Below are positions 13,301-24,606 of a stretch of 64,000 nucleotides of DNA, one piece after another (the first letter of the stretch is position 1; each line of letters begins with the position of its first letter). Source of the stretch: Bolinopsis microptera (Eukaryota; Ctenophora; Tentaculata; Lobata; Bolinopsidae); the NCBI RefSeq assembly GCF_026151205.1, contig NC_087084.1, forward strand, positions 782,312 to 846,311. Direction: 5' to 3'. The notes beneath the pieces were generated by a model. That model made no database searches and was not told where the DNA came from. It saw only the letters and a program-made list of their open reading frames with translations. Made by a program: the position numbers and the translations under genes.

Positions 13301-16244
13301 TCTGTGTGTTCGACTACACAACACAGAATATATCCTTGTGTTTGACTATTACCTTCCTCGTCAGCTGACATGACGGGAGGGGGAGCAGGGTGGACTACTT
13401 GTTTAGTTGTGTCTGAAGAGTTGGTCAGGTAGTACAATCTTCTTAGTAGCACTATCAGGGCAGGGAACTGTGGGGGAGCAAGTTATAGTTTCACTAACTA
13501 TATATAATGTATATATATAATATACATAGTTAGTTATAGTAGTGTTACCTATAGTTACTATATATATAATACAGGGTATACAGCAAGTTATAGTTTCACT
13601 AACTAAATTATATATATAATATTGTATATATATATAGTTCCGGTTGTAAATACTAGTCATGTTTGTTATCAAGGGGGCCGGGGGGGGGGTCTTCTTAAGT
13701 TAATTAACCAGAGTAATCTACTTGCAGACCTGTTGATCGGAAATGTTGAGGTTAATATCGTCACACAGCACATGTACGAATATAGCGGAGGGAGAGAAGG
13801 AGTAGACGTTAGGGAAGGTGAACAGAGACCTGCAGTTTATGTGCGCTCTGTAAAGTACTGGCTCTTCGTACACTTCTATTCGACCTGCAAATAGCATACA
13901 TATAAGATACTGGTATAATTTACCTTATCGTTAATCTGAAATGAAGCAAATCTAATATAAGATACTGTTATTAGTTACCATAGTTACTGTTATTAGTTAC
14001 CTGACTATGGTTACTATAGTTACTGTTATTAGTTACCTGACTTTGGTTACCATAGTTACTGTTATTAGTTACCTGACTATGGTTACTATAGTTACTGTTA
14101 TTAGTTACCTGACTATGGTTACTATAGTTACTGTTATTAGTTACCTGACTATGGTTACTATAGTTACTGTTATTAGTTACCTGACTATGGTTACTATAGT
14201 TACTGTTATTAGTTACCTGACTATGGTTACTATAGTTACTGTTATTAGTTACCTGACTATGGTTACTATAGTTACTGTTATTAGTTACCTGACTATGGTT
14301 ACTATAGTTACTGTTATTAGTTACCTGACTATGGTTACTATAGTTACTGTTATTAGTTACCTGACTATGGTTACTATAGTTACTGTTATTAGTTACCTGA
14401 CTATGGTTACTATAGTTACTGTTATTAGTTACCTGACTATGGTTACTATAGTTACTGATATTAGTTACCTGACTATGGTTACTATAGTTACTGTTATTAG
14501 TTACCTGACTATGGTTACTATAGTTACTGTTATTAGTTACCTGACTATGGTTACTATAGTTACTGTTATTAGTTACCTGACTATGGTTACTATAGTTACT
14601 GTTATTAGTTACCTGACTATGGTTACTATAGTTACTGTTATTAGTTACCTGACGCGCTGTTTCTATCCAGACAGATAGTGAGATCTACCAGCTCAATAAC
14701 TCTTCTCAGAGTCAGTTCAGGAGACTGTACATCAGAGAAAGCCTGGCTCCACTCCGAGTTTACAGTGTACATACCTGGCGTGTTTTATCTATTTTTATAC
14801 AATATGTGCATTTGTAACAATACATTTTATAATATAATATTGTCATATCATCATGTCTTTATTGAATGTTATTTGTTTATGCCAGCGGTTTCAACCATCT
14901 GCTTTTATATTTGTTCAAACAAATCTCAATTTTGTAAGATGAAAAATGGTAGATTATGAAAAAATGTGTCGGAAAACTCACAAGCTGATTTGATGTTGAC
15001 TGATAGAACAATGTCATCTTCAATATATTTGAAAATCAGGTTGTTCACGTGAATTTCTACGTTGTTCAGTATCCGCTGCAAAGATAATCTTTCGTAAGCA
15101 AAATTCCACAACTTACAGTAAAACCCTATTCACTGTTTTATTTTCCCCAAATTGTGCACTGAATTAAATACTACATCTCTGTATACAGTGACACAGCTAA
15201 ACAAGAGTTGTTACCTGAGTGAGAAGCTGCACATAGCTGGGTGCAACAGCTTGTTGTCCACTAGCATCAGATATACCACTATCTGATTCCTTGTCTTCTT
15301 CATCTTCTGCTGTACTTGCTGCTTCTAGTTGAGGATGTAATGAGGTTAATGTCTGAACAATTGACATCTTAATGACTCTTTCTATAAAATACATAGATTC
15401 TGTTTAGGTTTATTCAAAGTGTTCAATTTCAATCCAAATCCACATCAAGAAGTAACATAAACATTTAACATATAAGCAGGTAATTGTGCAGCTATAATGA
15501 AACACCTCTTTTAGTTTCCTCTAGAGGTCTATAAGTCAAGGAACACTCCAAAGTGTTGAGCGTGATAACAACTGAATCAGACCCTAGACTAGTCCAGGGA
15601 ATGTGTATCTTTAGCTCGTGTATCCTACCGCTCAGAAACTTGACTGGGAATAGGAACTCCTGATGGGGTAAAGGAGTTGTTAAGTAACAGTATTATTATA
15701 TCGGGTTTGTAGTAGAAGCTTAGGGTTGTCTCAATAATATGCAAAAAAACTAGAGACGAGACTCAAGTTATTCTGCATTCATTCACATATAATTTTGATA
15801 AGCTGAAGATAATTAATAGATCACAATTGGCTAAGAAAATATTAAGAAATTGTAGTGAATAGCAGTATAATGTACATCCACTTCCAAGGTGAACATCATC
15901 AACTTATAATTAAGAATGCAGAATTTAAGATGTTATATTCTGTCACCTGTTCTAAGACGTCAAGTTTGAGCTCCAGATTCTTTAACAACACATCTCCTCC
16001 CCAAAGAGACACACCCAGATCATTTGGGGAGAGGTTCTGAAACATAAATCATGAGCTAACAAAAAATTATTCTGTGTTGACGAGGGATTAACTCATCCTA
16101 AAAATTCCTTGCACAAATACTCAATAAGTGAATTTGAACAGTCCTCTGGAAAGAAACAGTTGACACATTTGGTAGATGTTTGCTAACCTTGATGTACTTG
16201 TCCACATAGGACATCAAGAGAGGAGTAATGTACTTCTCCAACAT
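10325..16244 (-). CDS. VPS13B: VPS13B (COH1) homologue, N-terminal 15 coding exons, partial
   Basis: VPS13 proteins are bridge-like lipid-transfer proteins; VPS13B acts at the Golgi and endosomes. Minus-strand coding exons are: 16188-16244, 15947-16036, 15506-15659, 15215-15381, 14982-15075, 14649-14774, 13730-13884, 13353-13467, 12960-13116, 12568-12703, 12270-12368, 12067-12170, 10988-11114, 10666-10805, and about 10325-10450. All have GT/AG borders and matching phases. Family hallmarks are the start MLEKYITPLLMSYVDKYIK, then NLSPNDLGVSLWGGDV, FLSGRIHELKIHIPW, KYIEDDIVLSVNIKSA, LRRVIELVDLTICLDRN and GWIGWGWS. Exon 4 adds an acidic, Ser-rich linker. The start is chosen because it matches the chorein N-terminus of the family. 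Exons 14-15 are less similar but keep phase. The 3' end of exon 15 meets the satellite and is not resolved; later exons lie left of the window. Confidence 0.9.
10609..10657. repeat. 12-bp minisatellite (GTGAAAGAGAAA)
   Basis: About four tandem copies of GTGAAAGAGAAA lie just downstream, on the minus strand, of the VPS13B exon 14 donor. A related purine-rich stretch sits at 10,935-10,985, after exon 13. The strand bias is purine-rich on plus and pyrimidine-rich on the transcribed VPS13B sense strand. Confidence 0.9.
11119..11770. repeat. 18-bp AT-rich tandem array in VPS13B intron 12
   Basis: About 36 copies of TGTAATTTATTTAATAAC, with several units shortened by losing AT near 11,480-11,720. 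The array starts five bases from the acceptor of exon 13 (10988-11114), so it fills the acceptor side of the intron. The long plus-strand ORF here is only the repeat translated. Confidence 0.95.
13135..13345. repeat. Degenerate tandem repeat in VPS13B intron 8
   Basis: Five or six imperfect copies of a motif with ATATATCATTGTGT followed by GACTACA(G/C)AACACA lie between exons 8 and 9. Unit length varies (about 35-65 bp). No function is suggested. Confidence 0.75.
13970..14648. repeat. 36-bp tandem array abutting the VPS13B exon 6 donor
   Basis: About 18 near-identical 36-bp units (TATAGTTACTGTTATTAG then TTACCTGACTATGGTTAC). The array runs up to the 5' splice site of exon 6 (14649-14774). 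Read on the minus strand, every unit contains TCAGGTAAC, the same nine bases as the true exon 6 end and donor. The intron therefore holds a row of donor look-alikes. The 223-codon plus-strand ORF is repeat-encoded. Confidence 0.95.
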
Positions 16245-16269
16245 TTTGCATCCTAAATAATGGTTCTGT

Positions 16270-16733
16270 CAGTGGCGAAATAAAGGGCCCCTATTCTACT
16301 GAATCTGATATGTGTATCTTTCTTCACACCTTCTATATTATCTTCTTCAAAACAGCATTTTGATACAAAAATATAGTTACATTCAGCAATTCTCTTAGAT
16401 GCAGTGTGACACCCAAATTATCAAAATTAACCTGTAATTTGTGATAATTTGGTCCAACGAAGGGCCCCGCTGACCCCGATGTGCAGGGGGGCGCCGTCTT
16501 AGGGGGCGCCAAATCGTCGTTTGAATGTGGGACAATTTCGAAAACCTAACTAAATTACTAGCAAAACTGCGCGTTTTGCTCTAGATACACACTTTTTTAG
16601 AGATTTTACCGGCGTATCCTCTAAAATCACCTAATTTGATCAATTTTAGGGAGGGGCACCAAAAGGGGAGGGGGCGCCAACAGGGGGGCGCCTTTTTGGG
16701 GGGGGGGCGCCAACAGGCAACGTTACGCCACTG
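16270..16733. mobile_element. Non-autonomous hAT-like DNA transposon
   Basis: The ends are CAGTGGCGAAAT on the left and ACGTTACGCCACTG on the right, an imperfect terminal inverted repeat (TIR) of the CAGTGGCG type common in hAT elements. The 8-bp flanks are GGTTCTGT and GGTACATT, matching at five of eight positions, compatible with a decayed TSD. The interior is G-rich with repeated GGGGCGCC blocks and has no transposase ORF. It lies just upstream of the VPS13B start. Confidence 0.6.
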
Positions 16734-16787
16734 GGTACATTGAAAACTTTGACGAATGTTATTCTCATTCCATGTCAAGTTTAAATA

Positions 16788-17066
16788 CAGGGTGGCCCAG
16801 AAGTAACTGCCCACACGCAACCCTCTAATAACTCACGTAATTCTTCTTAGAATTGCACAGAAATTTCAGAGATTATAGATATGGGTCAAACTTAGATTTC
16901 CTGAAAGTTTCGTCAAATCTAATTAATTACAGTGGATGTGGCACGCCACTCCCTCTTTTCACTATTGTCACCACAAAATGAGAACGCTTTCAGCTAGGAA
17001 CTTCAAAGTTTCTATACATGAGTTATTAAAGGGTTGCGTGTGGGCAGTTACTTTTGGGCCACCCTG
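16788..17066. mobile_element. Mariner-like MITE, 279 bp
   Basis: A long TIR starts CAGGGTGGCCCA and continues through AAGTAACTGCCCACACGCAA on both sides, flanked by TA dinucleotides (16786-16787, 17067-17068). The CAGGGTG end and TA target are typical of Tc1/mariner-group elements. There is no coding capacity. Confidence 0.85.
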
Positions 17067-17542
17067 TATGTAACATTGCACATATATATTGCAAATTGTA
17101 GTCCCTTAAAACGTGTTTAAGGGAAAACACAATTACAGTTTTTGGTTATGCTAATAAAAACTGATTGTCTTCGGTGCATCTACAGTAGTTTAGGAGTGAA
17201 ATTAGTAGTCAAACAGTGGTGGTAAGAAAATCCCTGCTCACTTCCAGTCAGTACGAATTTCGAAAAAGAAATTAGAGTAATTCATGGGATTGAAATAATT
17301 TGTTAGACAGCGGAGTGTTTAATCAGCGGGGAGCCATTTTCCCGAATTATAGGTTTTTGTTATTTGGGGTATAAAATATTTCCGGAGAGCAAAATTTGTT
17401 CACACCTTTTCAATTTATTTTCCTGTAACAAACAACATTAACCAGACAACCCATTCAAGCAGTAATACAAAGAATGTGGTTAGTACCAGTAAAACCAGTT
17501 GACACAGGATAACTTGTAAATTGAGTGTTATCATCTTTGGAT
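17067..17542. other. Intergenic DNA, no feature recognised
   Basis: AT-rich sequence between the mariner-like MITE and the nested transposon stack. I see no coding exon, RNA gene or repeat here. Confidence 0.5.
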
Positions 17543-17730
17543 AATAGGGTTCATTGATATCTGGATATTATCCGGTTGGAAGAGACAAGGACAAGTGAAA
17601 CAAGGAAGTTAGGAGTAAGGGCAAATTTTCGGCGTCAACGCCATCTTCAGGCTCAAATTATTTGTTATATAGTAGTGTTGAAAGTATTTAAAAAAAGTTT
17701 TAATACTTTCAACACTACTATATAACAAAT

Positions 17731-17735
<5 letters not shown>

Positions 17736-17778
<43 letters not shown>

Positions 17779-20700
17779 TTTTTTTTAAATATGCAACCTA
17801 CTAAAACCAATGGAGCCCTCCTCGGGGTCATTCCTCTCGCATTTGCGAAAGTCGTCCCAAAGGTGTAAAAGGAGGTCAGGATTTGTACCCGCCAAGCTCT
17901 TACATCGCTAATTGTTGACCATCGGCCTTCACTGAAGGTAAGTTTCTTTAGAGTGGAGGCCAACCGTCAGCTTGGGATGCAGGGCCAAGCGGGAAACAAC
18001 GTCAAGGCCCCTTTCTACTTAGGCCATGTTGGTTTTGGCAGATACTGTGGTAATAAAATATAAAGTGAATGAGTGAAATGAAGTGAGTGAAAAGGGTGTA
18101 AGAGAGGAGGCTGGAGGAGCTTGTAAGAAATTTAGGAAAGGAAGGAAGCAGGGCATGTACTACAAAAAGACAGCTACTAGTAGTACTGCAAGATTGTAAC
18201 AATAACTGATAAAAATTAAATAACATAGACAGCAATAAAAATGGAGTGGACATATTACCCTAATCGGCCAAGATCGACACAATAGAACTTCTGTGACCTA
18301 TTTTATCTCCTTGAAGTGATAGCTTAAGAAGTTTGATATACCCCTGCCAGATCGGCAAGTCTCCTGCCTGAAATTTTTTGCTAATGTACCATTTGGCAAC
18401 GATATTAAAATAATTTATAATTTGTGAAGTGTGATTACAGACTATAAAATTAATTTTAGTGGGATCTTCGTAATTTCTATCGATTTTCCTTTTAATAAAG
18501 TCTTCAAGTATTGTGATGAAGCTATTTGTGTGAATACAATGGAGGTAAATATGAGGAATAGTTTCTAAATATGTTTTACACAGGCTACACATGGGAGTAT
18601 CTGTAACAATTTTCATCTTATGTCTCATGTATCTACAAGTTGTGATCCTCATTAAAAGTTTGTACTGAAATTGAATCAACTTAAAGTTTTTAGATACTAA
18701 GAAAAACAGGTTGCTTAGAACGACTGCCCAGTCGATGGAATGACTGTTCAAGTCGATAACCCACTGACGTAAGGAGACAGCTCGTTTGGGCAAATAGAAT
18801 CGTACATTTTATCCCGAATTTTGCTTCCCTTCACCTGCCCAGTTGCAGAATGTAAAAATTGAAGTTTTATATTCGGGTCAACAAATTCGATATTCCTTGA
18901 GTTAATCGTGGGACAGTTATATCTCCGTATCCCCATGATAATGTTACAGTAATCAATTTTGGAAATCGTATTCGGAGACAGCTCCCACTTGTTCATGAAC
19001 ATATCGTAGTTAAGGAGTGTACTTTGGTCTATAGAAAGGAAATCTGAGATGTAAAATATTCCCTTATCAATAAGATGATTGTTCCAAAGTTTGGACCCGA
19101 TGTCAGTTATTGCTGGGTTGGACCACACACAGTGATCAATAGAACCCAAGGCTGCATTAGCCGAACTAATCTTCCACTCAGTGTAGCAATCAAGTACGTC
19201 CTGTGTAAAATTACAGTTGATATTTGCGAGACCGTTTTCTACAGAGATGGTGATATGCTCGGGAAATTTCAGTTGCATTATCATAATATCTTTCCAAGTG
19301 TGGTGAAAGGAATCATTTAGTAGCTTTGAAATAAGACTAGTTTTAAGACCTATAATAAAATCAGATAAATAAAATAGTCCCAGGCCTCCATGTTCCTTGT
19401 TTCGGGTTATGATTTCACGTTTTATTTTATCCCGTTTGCAACCCCAAAGAAAATGGAATATATTCGTGTCAAAAGTTCTGATAAAGGAAGCATCTGGTCT
19501 GGGGAGAGGAGGAACCAGGTATGTTAATTGGGAAAAGAGGAGAGTTTTGATAACTGTACATTTACCCATTACCGTCAGATCCCTCTTGTTCCACCTGTTA
19601 ATCCAAGACCGAACCTTAATCAATTTATCATTATAATTACTGTTGACTATATCCATAAGTGAGCAATCATTCCTATAAACTATACCCAAAGCCGTAAAGT
19701 TATTTGTAATAAAATCATCGCCGTAGTCCATTTGAAGGGACGCTAGAAGAGTTGTATTAAGGCGAGCACGACCTAAAGGAATACATCTAGTTTTGTCGAT
19801 GTTAGCTTTACACCCCGAGCACTGAGCAAACGTTCTGAGTTCTACCATAACTGCCTCTACACTCTCTATTGAAGCTTTCAGAAACAGATCAGTGTCGTCT
19901 GCAAAGAGACTCTGTAGAATTTCCACACCCGATATGTTAATACCCATGATATTAGGGTTGATCTGAAGTTTATTCGAGAAAGTTTGAGCCACAAGTAGAA
20001 ATAGAATAGGAGAGAGTGGGCTACCCTGATGAAGACCTCTGAGGAGATAAATAGGTGCGCTTAAAAACCCATTAATATTTGCGTAGCTAAAGCACGCTTG
20101 AAAAGCCACTTTAATCAACTTAATAATATAATCACTGAAACCTAATTTTTCAAGCGTACTGAAGACAAAGTTATGTTCTACCGAGTCAAAACATTTTTCA
20201 AAATCAATCTGTAAAAGGAGACCCTCTTGTTCCGAGTCGTTGTTAAATGATTCCAGAACCATTGACATGAGAATAAGATTATCTGCTGTACTCCTGCCTG
20301 CTTGAAAGCCTGACTGGGTTTTGCTGATTATGCTGGGGATAGCTTTCATAATCCTATTCTTAGCTATATGTGTGAAGATTTTATAGTCAATGTTAAGCAG
20401 AGTAATAGGTCTCCAATTTTTTATGTAGTTAAGTTCCACTGGGCTTTTAGGCTTGGGAATAAGAGTAAGAATACCTATTCTCTGCGAAGGCGACAGGCAT
20501 CCACTGTCAATAGATTCTAGATAGCAGTCGTAAATGATCTGCCTGATATCCAACCAAAAGGTTTTATAAAATTCAGCAGATAACCCGTCCCAACCTGGGG
20601 ATTTATTGTTTGTTAACTTGTTCACAATAGCATCCATTTCGTGTAACGAAATAGGTCCCTCCAGAGTTTCAGTAATTTCCTGTGGGATTTGCTCAAGCTC

Positions 20701-23088
20701 GCTGCTGGTTACATAATTATCTATCTCAGTGGGAGATGGGTTAGTTGAGTTATACAGATTCTGATAAAAGTTAACCACGTGACTAGAGATGTTATCCTGG
20801 TCCGTTAGTTCATTTCCGTCGTTGTCTATCAATTTACTAATACATTTTTTCTTGCCGTTTGATTTTTCAAGTCCAAAAAAGTATTTAGTCGAGCGCTCCC
20901 CCTCCTCTGTCCATTTCACACGTGATCTGGTAATTGCACCTCTCACCTCCTGATCTATAATATGATTTAAATCCGACTCTGCTTCAAATAATTTCTTCTG
21001 TAGTATCGTACAGTTTACTAGATTCGAATCGTTTTTACAGTCTTCAATATCTTTTTTTAACTTTTCTTTTTTCAATGTGATTTCTTTTTTTTTCTTTTTA
21101 CCAAAGGTCATTCCAAACTGTTTTATTTTGATTTTTATAACGTCCCAAAGACCCCTGTAAGAATCAAAGCTATCTTCTTTTGTATTATGAATGATTTTCT
21201 TTATTTCGTTAATAAAATTTTGATCTAGGAGGTGAGAGTTGTTAATTTTCCAATATCCTTTTCCGTGTGCAATAGTAGAGCCCTGGAGGGATAGCGAGAT
21301 GTAGCTGTGATCAGATTTATAGCCATGGCTTATTTCTGTATCACATACAGGTAGATTGACCAGGCTATCTTGGATCAAGAAAAAATCTAATCTAGACTGA
21401 GTTTTGTACTTTTTGTTAAAATGAGTAAAAACCCGTGCCTCAGCACCTCTGTTAAGACGGAAAATATCACTAAACCCATAGTCGTTAATGGAATCATTGA
21501 GAAAATTCTGGCAGCGACTATTTGCATGGGTGGTAGACCCCCCCTGTTTGTCCAACATGTTGTTCAGAACCGTGTTCCAGTCTCCCACAAATATTATATG
21601 ATCATCTCGTGCACGACTGAGTGATTCTAGAAATACGTTTTCGAGAAATGAAACATCGTCATTATTGGGGCAGTAGACATTCACTAAACACAGTTTGAGA
21701 GAGTCGTATTCTAACTCGACAAGGGTCGCACGACCTTGGCTGATGCTACGCTGGTTAATAATATGGAGATTCGGAGCATCAGCTTTAACAAGGAAAGCAA
21801 TACCGGTTGAGTTTGAAGTGCCATGGTTAAAGATTATATCCCCATCCCAAGAATGTTTCCAGTCTCTCTCAACTTGAGGAGTTGAGTGTGTTTCTTGGAG
21901 ACAAATGATTTGCTCAGGTTTATTTTTAAGCCAGTTTAAAACAAGATTACGTTTAATCGGGTTACCCATACCATTGCAGTTAAAAGAACCGATTTTTGGG
22001 CATGCCAACCCACTATTGCTGTTATTTTGCGGAGTCATTGTTAATCTGAAAATGGCCCCGCCCTTCCTTAGTGTAGCTTTTTACCCCCCCTGAATTAAAC
22101 CCCAGAAATGAAGGTGATGGTGTCGTGAAAAAATGAGTATATACAATGGAAATAACACAAAAAACATGAACACGCGACATAGAAACACGGAAAACGATCG
22201 TAGAAAAATAATTTCTACAATAATACAGCCTGTTTGTACTACAACCTACACTGGCCCCGCCCTTATTATAACAGTTATTATTGGAATAATAGTAGAACCA
22301 ATAATCGAAGTGACGAGGTAGCAAGGTGAGAAACACACTGTATCTAGGAAACATGAGTGAACGTGTCGCAAGGAGAAGTTGTGACAGTTTACCCGAAACT
22401 GTAGCAGATAGAAGATCAGAAAATCTAGAACAAAATGAGAATGATAGCAATTATATCATAATGTTTATAGATACCGGTTATACACCGAGCAAGAGTTTTT
22501 TTTGTATGTTTGTTGGCATAGCCTTTATAAAGATTTTTTTAAACTTTTGAATAATGAATAATGCACTGTACAAAAAATCAGTACGAGTCAATCAGACCCT
22601 TTTAAAATACCTATAAAACATAATAAATAGGTGAAATTGATGGTGATAAAGAGGTAACTCACGTGGACAAAAAACTGGTCTCTCGACGTCGGTATTATAC
22701 AGGTGTTATGATGAGAGGGGATAATTTTATAAATACTAAGTTACCTTAACTGGAAAACGACTGCACGGAGCAAGTCAATCAATAATAAATTCAATAGAAT
22801 CAGGCTGACGGATACAATATTATAAGAACTAGCGGATACAATAATATGAGGAGATACGCACGCTGAATAACAGATAAGAATTTGAAGAAGAGCCCTTAAG
22901 CCCTACCACGTAGCTCCCACCCCACGGAACCCGTGAACCACTACTTGAAGAAAAGGCACACGCTGCATAATTGCTATGCGTAAGTTAAGTGTTAAAACTT
23001 GAAGGGGTCTCTCGAAAATCGTACGAGATAATACAATACAATACAGTGAACACACGCTAGAGTGCTGTGATATACTAAAAGTTTATCA
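17736..23088 (-). mobile_element. L1/Tx1-type LINE with poly(A) tail and 19-bp TSD
   Basis: An almost full-length insertion on the minus strand. The poly(A) tail appears as a T-run of roughly 50-60 bases at 17736-17790. A 19-bp TSD, ACTATATAACAAATAATTT, lies at 17717-17735 and 23089-23107. The 3' UTR (17790-18255) reappears as a fragment near 50,100. About 1 kb of 5' sequence (22,039-23,088) has no convincing ORF1. Long TSD plus poly(A) is as expected for target-primed reverse transcription. Confidence 0.9.
18260..22038 (-). pseudogene. L1/Tx1-type ORF2 (endonuclease-reverse transcriptase), one frameshift
   Basis: ORF2 of the LINE above. The first 1,096 codons (22038-18748) contain an AP-type endonuclease: SFNCNGMGN, CLQETHS (catalytic Glu), FVGDWN and SDHSYISL. 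The reverse transcriptase follows: PGWDGLSAEF, RPITLLN, QIDFEKCFDSVEH, GLHQGSPLSPILF and FADDTDLF, all intact. A one-base indel near 18,770 moves the frame, and the reading continues at about 18793-18260. That part carries the L1-like C-terminal zinc-finger region (CSLCKTYLETIPHIYLHC). One lesion in about 1,260 codons implies a young copy. Confidence 0.9.
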
Positions 23089-23127
23089 ACTATATAACAA
23101 ATAATTTGAGCCTGAAGATGGCGTTGA

Positions 23128-23427
23128 TGTTATTACTGTTCACACCTTTCTCTCTCTTTCGTGACAGAATACTTCTAACCGTGTTTACCTTTTCTAGCAA
23201 TGACAAGCAAAGAAGGATAACCGATTGGACTGGGGAGGAGTGGAACATTGGCAGCACACTACCGTCCAATCGGTAAGTATTTATAATGTTTAGTTATTAG
23301 GTATTTATTTGGAATTGGTTTAATTTGGTGGTAAAGTTATTCTATTATGTAATAAAGTATTTTGTTTTACAGGTTTTGTACATACGACAAATACGGGTTT
23401 TATTGTTCAACTAGAGGCCATCTAACA
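23128..23427 (+). mobile_element. Solo LTR, 300 bp, 5-bp TSD
   Basis: It begins TGTTATTACTG and ends GGCCATCTAACA (TG...CA, with TGTTA/TAACA as short inverted ends). It is flanked by GTTGA at 23123-23127 and 23428-23432. AATAAAG at about 23,350 could be the polyadenylation signal. No internal retroelement sequence remains, so it is a recombined solo LTR. The insertion site is the TTGA loop of the CTGAAGATGGCG-TTGA-CGCC motif in the Penelope-like arm. Confidence 0.85.
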
Positions 23428-23573
23428 GTTGACGCCGAAAATTTGCCCTTACTCCTAACTTCCTTGTTTCACATGTCCTTGTCTCTTCCAACCGGATAAT
23501 ATCCAGATATCAGTATTTCAATCATGAGACTAATAAACAGCGAACTACTCCGTTATTTGAAATAGGGTTCATT

Positions 23574-24600
23574 CCTACATTGTTATTTTGGTTCTGAATT
23601 GACTTTTTTCAAAAACTTGCCTTTTCTCTAATATTATTGAATTCATAAATATATGGAAATATTTTTTTGTAATTAAATTCTGTTATGTTTTCTTTACAGG
23701 TTTTCTTTAAATCATCTAAAAACTTATTTTTATAGAATCCGTTTATATTGTTGGAAAAGTAATTGGGCATTAAAACACAAACATTTCCGGGGCGCCAGAA
23801 AAAAGCCTAGCAAGGGCAATCATTTAATTCATTTAGACACTTAAATAGGATTCATTTAAAGGAGGTCGTATCCTCAAAAAATCCTCAAGAGGACTGCAAG
23901 AATATTCGGTTTTTTGATCTACCGTAATTTGTCGTTTTACTTGTACCAGTTGTGTAACGAGATTTTTTCGGTTTTACCGAAATACAGCGAAATACAGCAG
24001 CTCAACAAAATCACCTAATGCGCCATTCTCTCCATGAGAATTTGTATGTTTATAACCTACAGGGCGCGCGCCGAGTTCAGAGTTGGACTAATATATGGAA
24101 CAAATATTTTACGAGTATCACTCGTTAAATTACCCGTTCAATTGTACATAAACCTAAACTTTTTGTTATAGCCCTAATAAATGTTATTTGAATTGTACGT
24201 TTATACAATATTAAGTTGCTTCGTAAAAAGAAATTGAGCAATCCATTAATATTTACGAAATCGTTGATATGCAAAGCTGCAAATTAAAAAAGTTGGGATT
24301 GTTAATCAAAACCTTTGTAGCGCGATGTGTTACTGTGCCGCGTCGTGCACTCAATGAGGCTTCTCATAGCTAAATCGGCGAGATGCGCTGCTGTGCCGCG
24401 CCGAGCTGCGATTAATTGACATCGTCAATTAATCAAAACCTCTTAGCATTTAAATTTTTACTTTATAAACTAATACATTATATTAATTGATTAGCAGTAA
24501 AACTTGCGCTCTGCTGCAATCTTTTGAAAAGCATTATTAAATACGTTGACCATTGTTAATGGTCCGGCCCGGCGAGAAGAAAGCGGCGCGCGCTACTTCG
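23574..24600. other. Intergenic DNA, no gene recognised
   Basis: AT-rich with scattered CpG-rich patches. A short perfect palindrome ATTAATTGAC...GTCAATTAAT sits at about 24,410-24,435. No convincing coding exon. Confidence 0.5.
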
Positions 24601-24606
24601 AAGACC

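Larger units (their letters stand above)
17543..23573. mobile_element. Penelope-like inverted hairpin element, split by later insertions
   Basis: With the L1 and solo LTR removed, this is a hairpin. The left arm (from 17556, TGATATCTGGATATTATCC) is repeated inverted on the right (to about 23512), with a short A/T centre near 17692-17700. A 13-bp direct repeat, AATAGGGTTCATT, flanks it (17543-17555, 23561-23573) and is the likely TSD. Both arms hold CTGAAGATGGCGTTGACGCC followed by GAAA. That resembles the hammerhead-ribozyme-like core known from Penelope-like elements, but with one extra U before helix II. No Penelope reverse transcriptase is present, so the class call is inference. Confidence 0.55.

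Noticed and set aside
14007-14678. 223-codon plus-strand ORF of a 12-residue repeat
   Set aside because: It is the 36-bp non-coding intron repeat, which happens to lack stops in this frame; the real exon is on the other strand.
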